From contig JAUSFR010000041.1 of NCBI GenBank assembly GCA_030649775.1, forward strand, positions 1 to 10,081: 10,081 nucleotides of DNA, written 5' to 3'. Position numbers and translations under genes: made by a program. Below, in pieces: positions 6,225-10,081 of the stretch. The notes under the pieces were generated by a model. That model saw only the letters and a program-made list of their open reading frames with translations. It made no database searches and had not been told where the DNA came from. The DNA is from a bacterium. Lineage in GTDB: Bacteria; Patescibacteriota; Minisyncoccia; Phycocordibacterales; UBA10002. How positions within the stretch are numbered: position 1 is the first letter of the stretch; each line of letters begins with the position of its first letter.

Positions 6225-6520
6225 AAGAATTCACTTGCATACCTCCCCGGTATCCCCTGAAGCGAGATAGTTTGCCGATAGCGTGCTCTGTCGGCAAAAC
6301 TCACGATGAATGGACCGCTGGTCGTTATTTGTTGTTTACACGGGATGTCGTACATCGGCACCAGAATGGGCTTCACGATATCTCCGACGACAAATTTTTT
6401 TACCGTATCCCTCGGAATGGTATCCAATTCTATCGGTGGCGGTTCAAATTCCGATTGATGTTTAAGGTCTGGAAGAGGAGTATCCTCCTCTGTGCCGGCT
6501 TTGGTATAGTAGGTTATCAT
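6194..6520 (-). CDS. Small protein of unknown function whose C-terminus is encoded by a tandem repeat
   Basis: From the ATG at 6520 the protein has 108 residues. This start is chosen because AGGAGA (6526-6531, minus strand) lies 5 nt upstream, the best Shine-Dalgarno in the window; the open frame extends to 6604 but would run through the inserted mobile element. The N-terminal third is acidic and proline-rich (EEDTPLPDLKHQSEFEPPPIELD, about 11-33), the rest looks like beta strands (KFVVGDIVKPILVPMYDI, FIVSFADRARYRQTISLQG). No signal peptide, membrane segment or known motif is visible. The final NRCKRAVVA and stop come from the 33-bp repeat, so the original end was probably near YASEFF. A terminator follows at 6017-6047. 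Confidence 0.65.
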   Translation of the reverse strand: MITYYTKAGTEEDTPLPDLKHQSEFEPPPIELDTIPRDTVKKFVVGDIVKPILVPMYDIPCKQQITTSGPFIVSFADRARYRQTISLQGIPGRYASEFFNRCKRAVVA

Positions 6521-6525
6521 AAAGG

Positions 6526-6531
6526 TCTCCT
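6526..6531 (-). promoter_or_regulatory. Strong Shine-Dalgarno deciding the start at 6520
   Basis: AGGAGA on the minus strand, 5 nt before ATG. It shows that this genome does use Shine-Dalgarno initiation for some genes, in contrast to most other starts in the window. Confidence 0.7.
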
Positions 6532-6570
6532 GCAAGTAGAGTAACCGACCTATAATCTTTTGCAATAGAA

Positions 6571-6886
6571 TAGTACTTAGAGCCTGTTCATAATCTAACC
6601 GCATTATAAAGCCTAAAACATAGCTTGCCTGCCGAAATGTTCAAAATTCTGCTACAAATCGCGTCTTTTTCGTCAGCGTATCTCGATATGCTTCCTCAAA
6701 ATCCACGATTTTCGCAACGAATTTTGAACATTTCATTCAGGCATTAGATTATGAACAGGCTCTTACGCAATCGGTGTCATTCCCTTGAAAAAGGGAATCC
6801 AGGACATATCAATGTGCGCTGGACTCCCGTTTAATGCCCCTGCGAGAACAAGCTTCATGGAAATGACATAGCGTGCGTAAGTCTTA
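6571..6886. mobile_element. Diverged MITE of the 5015-5146 family, split by a second insertion
   Basis: The left end TAGTACTTA (6571-6579) is cut by the insert at 6580-6762 plus its duplicated TTA, and continues as CGCAATCGG (6766-6774). The rejoined end TAGTACTTACGC differs from TAGGACTTACGC of the other element at one base. The right end, read inversely from 6886, is TAAGACTTACGC. Over 24 bases the two ends match at 18. Without the insert the element is 128 bp, against 132 bp for the intact relative. A degenerate hairpin (ATTCCCTT/AAGGGAAT near 6779-6797) remains inside. No clear target duplication is left. The composite fills nearly all of the 379-bp space between the divergent genes at 6520 and 6900; no gene is seen in it. 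Confidence 0.7.
6580..6762. mobile_element. 183-bp MITE with 19-bp perfect inverted ends and TTA target duplication
   Basis: GAGCCTGTTCATAATCTAA (6580-6598) recurs inverted at 6744-6762, flanked by TTA on both sides (6577-6579, 6763-6765). A second, inner inverted repeat pairs GAAATGTTCAAAATTC (6634-6649) with 6719-6734, extended by GCCTG/CAGGC (6627-6631, 6738-6742), so the whole element folds as a long imperfect palindrome. It has no gene. A 3-bp T-N-A duplication fits what I recall of the IS1031 group of the IS5 family; that link is tentative. Confidence 0.8.
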
Positions 6887-6899
6887 AGATACGGTAACT

Positions 6900-7478
6900 A
6901 TGGAAAAAACGATTGAACTACAAGAGAAAAGAGTGGAGTACACGCTTCGCGTAAGTAAGCGAGCGAGAGGAATTCGGCTCTCTGTTGCAAGCGGAGGCGT
7001 CTTTACCGTGTCGGCTCCGCCGTTTATCCGGACAAGCGTCATTGAGGAGTTTATCCGAAAGAAATCGGAGTGGGTGCTGGATAAGATAAAGTATTTCAGC
7101 CGATTCCCGAAACCCCGAAAAATGATGAGTACATCATCTCGGGGTAAACATTTTGCGGAGCACAAACCAAAAGCGCTTGCACTCACGCGCGAACGCCTTG
7201 CCCACTTCAACGAACGCTATGGCTTCAAATGGAACAGTGTCACCATTCGCAATCAAAAATCTCGGTGGGGAAGCTGTTCCCGCAGAGGCAACCTCAACTT
7301 CAACTACAAAATCGCGCTTCTTCCCCCTGACCTCGCCGACTACATTATCGTCCATGAGCTCTGCCACCTCGGCGAACTCAATCACTCCCGCGCCTTCTGG
7401 TCCCTTGTCGCTCGCACCCTCCCCTCCCACCGCTCCCTCCGCGCTTCTCTCCGCAAAGTCGGCATGAGTCTTTCTTGA
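6900..7478 (+). CDS. YgjP-like (DUF45) zinc-dependent metallohydrolase
   Basis: The 192-residue protein matches the YgjP/DUF45 family. An N-terminal beta-rich part (about 1-60, VEYTLRVSKRARGIRLSV) is followed by the C-terminal metal domain: IRNQKSRWGSCSRRGNLNFNYKIALLPP (117-143), the zinc motif HELCH (152-156) and the third ligand H162 in ELNHSRAFW. Members are annotated as metalloproteases by motif; E. coli YgjP has been reported to act on UTP, so the substrate here is open. There is no signal peptide, so it is cytoplasmic. The ATG lies only 13 bp after the end of the mobile element at 6886, so its promoter is probably inside that element; TAAGAT (6885-6890) is a weak -10 candidate. It converges on lexA with a 9-bp gap. 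Confidence 0.92.
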   Translation: MEKTIELQEKRVEYTLRVSKRARGIRLSVASGGVFTVSAPPFIRTSVIEEFIRKKSEWVLDKIKYFSRFPKPRKMMSTSSRGKHFAEHKPKALALTRERLAHFNERYGFKWNSVTIRNQKSRWGSCSRRGNLNFNYKIALLPPDLADYIIVHELCHLGELNHSRAFWSLVARTLPSHRSLRASLRKVGMSLS

Positions 7479-7487
7479 CCCCGCTAG

Positions 7488-8147
7488 TTATTTCTTTATC
7501 ACACTGATTATTTTGCCGTTTATCATAAAGTCGTCCTCTTCGTGGAGGAAGATGGGCTTGTACTCCTTGGCGGATTCAGAGATGAGGAGTTTTTGGCCGT
7601 TGCGGTCAACGATGAACTTTTTGAGGTTGGCGCACCCGTCTATGATGGAGAGGACATAGTCGCCATGTTTGGCACTTCGGTCCAGTGAGTCAATAATCAC
7701 AAAATCCCCGTTCTCTATCGTCTTGCCGAAAAAGTCTGCCTTGTTCATTGAGTCGCCCGAGGCGCGGATGACGAAGAGGCCGTCCCGACGGTTCAGCAAT
7801 GACTTGGAAATCTTCAAATACCCCTCAATATTTTCCTCCGCACAAATATCCGCTGGACCACAATTGGCGGAGCCGACTATCGGGAGCGCGATTGAGTCCA
7901 TCCCCACGGTGTTTCCGTAGGGAGATTCAATCAGTTCCGACTTCTGTATTGTCATTCCGCGTGGTTGGCTTTTCTCTCGCTCCAAAAACCCCTTGCTCGC
8001 CAAGGCGGTAAGATGCTGATGCACCGTAGCGGGGGAGCTCACACCGATATGCTTCCCAATCTCCTTGAGTGACGGAGCAAACTCATTTTTCGCACTGAAC
8101 TTTTTTACAAAATCCAGCACCTTCTTTTGTTTGGGGGTGAGGGGCAT
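7488..8147 (-). CDS. lexA: LexA-type SOS repressor (S24 self-cleaving) with a Cys-Gly cleavage site
   Basis: The 219-residue protein has a LexA winged-helix domain (about 1-68: LTPKQKKVLDFV, APSLKEIGKHIGVSSPATVHQHLTALASKGFLERE) and an S24 peptidase domain (about 85-217). The catalytic serine is S133 in ASGDSM and the lysine is K176 in CANLKKF. The expected autocleavage site is C96-G97 in SANCGPA rather than the usual Ala-Gly of LexA; Cys-Gly is known in UmuD. LexA represses DNA-damage genes and cleaves itself when bound to activated RecA. Upstream lie an extended -10 and three direct repeats that may be its operator. The leader contains one of the dispersed hairpins, and no Shine-Dalgarno is visible. 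A LexA-like phage repressor is the alternative, but the wHTH favours LexA. Confidence 0.92.
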   Translation of the reverse strand: MPLTPKQKKVLDFVKKFSAKNEFAPSLKEIGKHIGVSSPATVHQHLTALASKGFLEREKSQPRGMTIQKSELIESPYGNTVGMDSIALPIVGSANCGPADICAEENIEGYLKISKSLLNRRDGLFVIRASGDSMNKADFFGKTIENGDFVIIDSLDRSAKHGDYVLSIIDGCANLKKFIVDRNGQKLLISESAKEYKPIFLHEEDDFMINGKIISVIKK

Positions 8148-8162
8148 GTTTTTTTGTCTGTC

Positions 8163-8182
8163 ATTCCTGCGAAAGCAGGAAT
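8163..8182. repeat. Dispersed hairpin repeat in the lexA leader
   Basis: ATTCCTGC (8163-8170) and GCAGGAAT (8175-8182) enclose GAAA. It lies 15 bp upstream of the lexA ATG, inside the predicted leader of about 50 nt, so it would be transcribed as a stem-loop next to the start codon. Confidence 0.8.
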
Positions 8183-8199
8183 CCAGTTAATCTACTCAT

Positions 8200-8241
8200 A
8201 CCGAAAGTATAGCACATGCTACCGAAAGTAAACCGAAAGTT
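8200..8241. promoter_or_regulatory. Three direct repeats ACCGAAAGTA, putative LexA operator
   Basis: ACCGAAAGTA at 8200-8209 and 8221-8230, and ACCGAAAGTT at 8232-8241, are spaced 21 and 11 bp, i.e. about two and one helical turns, so they lie on the same face of the DNA. The first copy overlaps the lexA -10 (8206-8211). They are direct, not inverted, unlike the CTGT-N8-ACAG or CGAAC-N4-GTTCG type. The position fits self-repression of lexA and possibly control of the divergent gene at 8284. Confidence 0.6.
8206..8214 (-). promoter_or_regulatory. Extended -10 promoter of lexA
   Basis: TGCTATACT on the minus strand fits TGnTATAAT with one change. It predicts transcription from about 8199. One putative operator copy overlaps it directly and two lie just upstream, a usual arrangement for a repressor acting on its own gene. 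Confidence 0.65.
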
Positions 8242-8248
8242 ATCCACA
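8240..8248 (+). promoter_or_regulatory. Perfect DnaA-box 9-mer TTATCCACA
   Basis: It is identical to the high-affinity E. coli DnaA box and overlaps the third operator repeat by two bases. A related TTGTCCACA lies at 8887-8895. A single box in a promoter can link expression to DnaA, but chance occurrence is not excluded. Confidence 0.3.
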
Positions 8249-8268
8249 GGGTAGCGTGATGCAGTTTT

Positions 8269-8277
8269 TGATAAAAT
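8269..8277 (+). promoter_or_regulatory. Extended -10 promoter giving a leaderless transcript
   Basis: TGATAAAAT fits TGnTAnnnT. Counting from the hexamer, the predicted start site falls on the A of the ATG at 8284, so the mRNA would have no leader. No -35 is recognisable. Confidence 0.55.
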
Positions 8278-8283
8278 AACTTT

Positions 8284-8769
8284 ATGGGGCGATTTAATTT
8301 CAAAGACCAGCAAGACTTTGACGAGGTAAGCAAAAATGCCGAGGCGTTTTACGCATCGCTTGGAGAGGTACACTGTCCGTATTTTCGTGAGAAAATTGCA
8401 TTCAATGTGAAGGGCTTGAAGCATCTCCGATTTAAGTCGGACCAGATTGCGCGCGCACGTCAGGAACAATACGCGAGATTGAAACTGGTCAACCTTGCGC
8501 CAGAAGTACTTAAGCTTTCACATACCGTGCAGGGGGTTTGGCAAACAAGAAAGCTTGAAATGCAGAAGACGAACAACAGGTGGGAGCATCGTATGAAAGA
8601 AACTGTCTTTTATGAGTTTATCGCAGTGTTGCATAATGTACGGGTTAAGGTAATCGTGAAAGAAGTATATGGAGGCGAGAAACATTTCTGGAGCATTATT
8701 CCGTACTGGCGAGTTGACGCAGAGAACAGTCGGAGAATCTTGCATAGTGGCAATCCGGAAAAAGATTAA
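8284..8769 (+). CDS. Uncharacterised cytoplasmic protein, possibly a BECR-fold nuclease-like protein
   Basis: The 161-residue protein has no signal peptide or membrane segment. Two blocks stand out: GEVHCPYFREKIAFNVKGLKHLRFK (27-51), a strand plus G-x-x-H motif, and VRVKVIVKEVYGGEKHFWSIIPYWR (118-142), a pair of beta strands ending in S-x-x-P. Between them is a basic, arginine-rich helix (DQIARARQEQYARLKL). This layout recalls the Barnase-EndoU-ColicinE5/D-RelE (BECR) nuclease fold as found in PBECR-type phage proteins, with H45/H49, K and S as candidate active residues, but I am not certain of the family and catalysis is unproven. It is divergent from lexA and shares its repeat-bearing control region, so damage-induced expression is possible. 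A terminator follows 7 bp after the stop. Confidence 0.7.
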   Translation: MGRFNFKDQQDFDEVSKNAEAFYASLGEVHCPYFREKIAFNVKGLKHLRFKSDQIARARQEQYARLKLVNLAPEVLKLSHTVQGVWQTRKLEMQKTNNRWEHRMKETVFYEFIAVLHNVRVKVIVKEVYGGEKHFWSIIPYWRVDAENSRRILHSGNPEKD

Positions 8770-8776
8770 ACTAAAA

Positions 8777-8799
8777 AACACCCCAACGGGGCGTTCTTT
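8777..8799 (+). terminator. Intrinsic terminator after the 8284 gene
   Basis: AACACCCC (8777-8784) pairs with GGGGCGTT (8788-8795) around an AAC loop, with one A-C mismatch, followed by CTTT. The T-tract is short, so it is probably of moderate strength. Confidence 0.65.
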
Positions 8800-8802
8800 A
8801 GA

Positions 8803-8856
8803 GGCACTTGGCTACAGCTTGGATAGCCGTGACAGGGCCGAAGCCCTCCAAGCGCC
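8803..8856 (+). ncRNA. Candidate structured RNA, three-way junction
   Basis: The ends GGCACTT (8803-8809) and AAGCGCC (8850-8856) pair with one A-C mismatch and enclose two hairpins: GGCTA/TAGCC (8810-8814, 8824-8828) and AGGGC-CGAA-GCCCT (8834-8847). The stretch is more GC-rich than its surroundings and has no open frame of note. It lies between a terminator and the upstream region of the gene at 9040. It matches no RNA family I can name and is shorter than a tRNA. It could be a small RNA, a leader element or only a decayed repeat. Confidence 0.35.
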
Positions 8857-8936
8857 ACAGCTAATATAGCATGCGGTTCAGATAGTTGTCCACAGGTGGG
8901 AGGGACAAGGGCTTGGAAATGTTGGATAATTGGACA

Positions 8937-8976
8937 ATACGAACTTACGAACGCCGATACGAAAATACGAACGGAG
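8937..8976 (+). repeat. Two 20-bp tandem units with paired TACGAA motifs
   Basis: ATACGAACTTACGAACGCCG (8937-8956) and ATACGAAAATACGAACGGAG (8957-8976) follow each other directly. TACGAA occurs at 8938, 8946, 8958 and 8966, i.e. two pairs 8 bp apart repeated every 20 bp. The location, about 65-105 bp before the ATG at 9040, would suit an upstream binding site for a multimeric regulator, or it is a simple tandem repeat. Confidence 0.6.
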
Positions 8977-9005
8977 ATAACATCCCTCGGCTCGGAGACT
9001 CGCCA

Positions 9006-9023
9006 CTCCCTTTAGTAAGGGAG
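9006..9023 (+). promoter_or_regulatory. Hairpin just upstream of the 9040 gene
   Basis: CTCCCTT (9006-9012) and AAGGGAG (9017-9023) form a perfect 7-bp stem with loop TAGT, 16 bp before the ATG. A purine-rich stretch, AAGAGAAAAAGA, follows and is the only ribosome-binding candidate. It could modulate translation. Confidence 0.4.
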
Positions 9024-9039
9024 AATTAAGAGAAAAAGA

Positions 9040-9645
9040 ATGTCTATATTCAAGAAAATACTGAAATGGGCGGGGTTGGTGATTTTGGGAGCCTATATCC
9101 TACTGGTGATTTATCGGATGTTTGTACTGCAAGGGGAGAAAAATACAAATGAGCAGGTGGCGAAGATACACGCGACGAAGCTATCGCTTGATGACGTGAT
9201 GGGGAAGAATCTCCCGAAAGACCCAGGCGCTCTCGCTGACAAGACCGTGCAGGGAGTGGATGCGAACAAAAACGGCATTCGTGATGATGTAGAGCTTGCA
9301 ATTTTTAAGGAATACCCCAACTCCGCTAAAACGAGAGCGGTTCTTTTGCAGTATGCACTAGTTTTACAAACGCAAATGACTTTGCCTGTTGTAAACAAGA
9401 AGACAGTTACGGCTACGGTGGAAGATGGAGATAGGGCAGTCCATTGTATCTGGAGTATTTCTTCTCGTTCCGATATGAAAAGATTTGACGAAGAAACAAC
9501 CAAGAATGAAGATTTTGTCAAAAAACTTCAGATTAATACTGAACAAAGAGATAAATATCAGTCTGATATCTATAAGAATCTAGGAAGTTACACTTCCCCT
9601 GGTGCTGATGGCTGTGATTTGAGTTTGAGTAGTTTACCGAATTAA
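9040..9645 (+). CDS. Membrane-anchored exported protein with an EF-hand-like calcium loop
   Basis: The 201-residue protein starts with a basic N-terminus (KKILKW) and one hydrophobic segment (about 10-29), a membrane anchor or uncleaved signal, so most of it is probably outside the cytoplasm. Residues 74-85, DANKNGIRDDVE, have D1, N3, N5, G6, D9 and E12 of an EF-hand or thrombospondin-3-like calcium loop, a motif common in secreted proteins. C136 and C192 could form a disulfide. The remainder is helical and charged with no motif I recognise. It precedes, by 32 bp, a secreted hydrolase-like gene in the same direction, with a dispersed hairpin filling the gap. The two are probably expressed together and may act together at the cell surface; that is inference. 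Confidence 0.8.
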   Translation: MSIFKKILKWAGLVILGAYILLVIYRMFVLQGEKNTNEQVAKIHATKLSLDDVMGKNLPKDPGALADKTVQGVDANKNGIRDDVELAIFKEYPNSAKTRAVLLQYALVLQTQMTLPVVNKKTVTATVEDGDRAVHCIWSISSRSDMKRFDEETTKNEDFVKKLQINTEQRDKYQSDIYKNLGSYTSPGADGCDLSLSSLPN

Positions 9646-9651
9646 TTCTGG

Positions 9652-9671
9652 ATTCCCGCTTCCGCGGGAAT
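9652..9671. repeat. Dispersed hairpin repeat between the last two genes
   Basis: ATTCCCGC (9652-9659) and GCGGGAAT (9664-9671) enclose TTCC. The repeat fills the gap between two co-directional genes and ends 6 bp before the ATG at 9678, so in the transcript a stable stem would stand where a ribosome-binding site is expected. Confidence 0.8.
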
Positions 9672-9677
9672 GACAAG

Positions 9678-10081
9678 ATGAGAAGGATAAGCGCCTTTTT
9701 AATTCTAGGATTCCTCTTTAGTCCCACTTTTTCTTTTGCAGAGGGAACTACTCAGGCGTGTTCAAAAAACGGATACACGGTCGCTACACTAAATGGTGTA
9801 TTTACCGATGAACGCGGAGCACAAGCGAATGTACTTGCATTGCAAAAGAAACTTGGTTTTTCTTGGAATAGCGAAGAAATTAAATACGAATATCTTCTCA
9901 ATCCCTCTCACCTCGGCGGACTAGGGGATATTTTGAAAGCGATTGAGCAGAAGATTTTTGATAACGAAACGGTAGATGATTACGATTTGGTGGAGATGCT
10001 CAAAGACGCGAGCGAAAAAGTCAGCACCCGAAAACTCCTTTTAGTTGCCCATTCACAGGGCAATTTTTATGCCAATAGTTT
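9678..10081 (+). CDS. Secreted alpha/beta-hydrolase-like protein, N-terminal part (cut by the window end)
   Basis: The first 134 residues are present. MRRISAFLILGFLFSPTFSFA is a signal peptide with a likely cleavage after A21. The mature part starts with NGYTVATLNGVFTDERGAQANVLALQKKLG (31-60), which looks like the first strand and loop of an alpha/beta-hydrolase, and KLLLVAHSQGNFYANS (119-134) is the nucleophile elbow, A-H-S-Q-G, with S126 as the likely catalytic serine. A lipase or esterase role outside the cell is likely for the fold, but the acid and histidine of the triad lie beyond the window. The ATG at 9678 is the start; the ATG at 9670 meets TGA after two codons. It is 32 bp after the calcium-loop protein gene and probably in the same transcript. 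Confidence 0.8.
   Translation, partial: MRRISAFLILGFLFSPTFSFAEGTTQACSKNGYTVATLNGVFTDERGAQANVLALQKKLGFSWNSEEIKYEYLLNPSHLGGLGDILKAIEQKIFDNETVDDYDLVEMLKDASEKVSTRKLLLVAHSQGNFYANS

Noticed and set aside
5999..6544. Plus-strand open frame of 181 codons
   Set aside because: It runs through a terminator stem, the tandem repeats and the antisense of a gene with a good Shine-Dalgarno; its product is repeat-derived and low in complexity.
6521..6604. Longer start of the minus-strand unknown gene at 6604
   Set aside because: It would lie inside the inserted mobile element, whereas the ATG at 6520 has AGGAGA 5 nt upstream.
6580..6762. Insertion sequence with its own transposase
   Set aside because: The interior is 145 bp of palindromic DNA with no open frame of useful length, so it can only be a non-autonomous element.
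7134..7467. Open frames on both strands across the YgjP-like gene
   Set aside because: They overlap the zinc-motif gene in other frames and show no domain; their length reflects base composition.
8803..8856. tRNA or fragment of tmRNA
   Set aside because: It is too short, with no T-loop (GTTCNANNC), no anticodon arm and no CCA-end pairing.
9670..9678. ATG at 9670 as start of the hydrolase gene
   Set aside because: It reads ATG ACA AGA TGA and stops at once; the in-frame signal peptide starts at 9678.

Overview
The window looks like chromosomal DNA of a Candidate Phyla Radiation (Patescibacteria) bacterium, most likely Parcubacteria-like. This rests on compact small genes, many proteins without close named relatives, a LexA of unusual type, and dispersed hairpins of the form TCATTCCNGC...GCNGGAATCCAG, which I associate with such genomes. 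TGA is used as a stop codon (for example at 7476-7478), which argues against the UGA=Gly lineages (Gracilibacteria/SR1). The assignment is an inference from style, not from a marker gene.

Layout. Positions 1-973 hold the C-terminal part of a PIF1/RecD-type helicase with an added HTH_40-like domain. An extended -10 promoter at 1108-1116 then begins a four-gene plus-strand cluster (1155-4386): a small unknown protein, a seven-helix membrane protein with a histidine cluster on one face, a GAF-PAS histidine kinase, and a stand-alone receiver protein. It ends at a terminator at 4576-4603. A minus-strand block (4621-6520) follows: a small unknown protein, an RsuA/RluB-type pseudouridine synthase whose catalytic Asp position reads Glu, and another small unknown protein whose last residues are encoded by a 33-bp tandem repeat. 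Next come a YgjP-like metallohydrolase (6900-7478, plus) and, converging on it, a LexA-type repressor (7488-8147, minus). LexA is divergent from a possible BECR-fold nuclease-like protein (8284-8769, plus); the shared upstream region carries three direct repeats spaced 21 and 11 bp. The last part holds a terminator, a candidate structured RNA, 20-bp tandem repeats, a membrane-anchored protein with a calcium-loop motif (9040-9645), and the start of a secreted serine-hydrolase-like gene (9678 onward, cut by the window end).

The non-coding DNA is rich in repeats. A 132-bp element (5015-5146) has 17-bp perfect terminal inverted repeats, a probable 5-bp AATAT target duplication and two oppositely oriented hairpins inside. 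A diverged relative at 6571-6886 was interrupted by a different, about 183-bp, mobile element (6580-6762) with 19-bp perfect inverted repeats and a TTA duplication. Removing the insert restores the outer element's end and gives it nearly the same length (128 bp).

How the genes may work together (inference): the 1155-4386 cluster reads as one signalling unit in which the seven-helix protein senses, the kinase transmits and the receiver acts as output. LexA probably controls itself and perhaps its divergent neighbour. The two final genes look like a pair of cell-surface/exported proteins. Several genes have an extended -10 hexamer only a few bases before the ATG and no Shine-Dalgarno, suggesting leaderless mRNAs.
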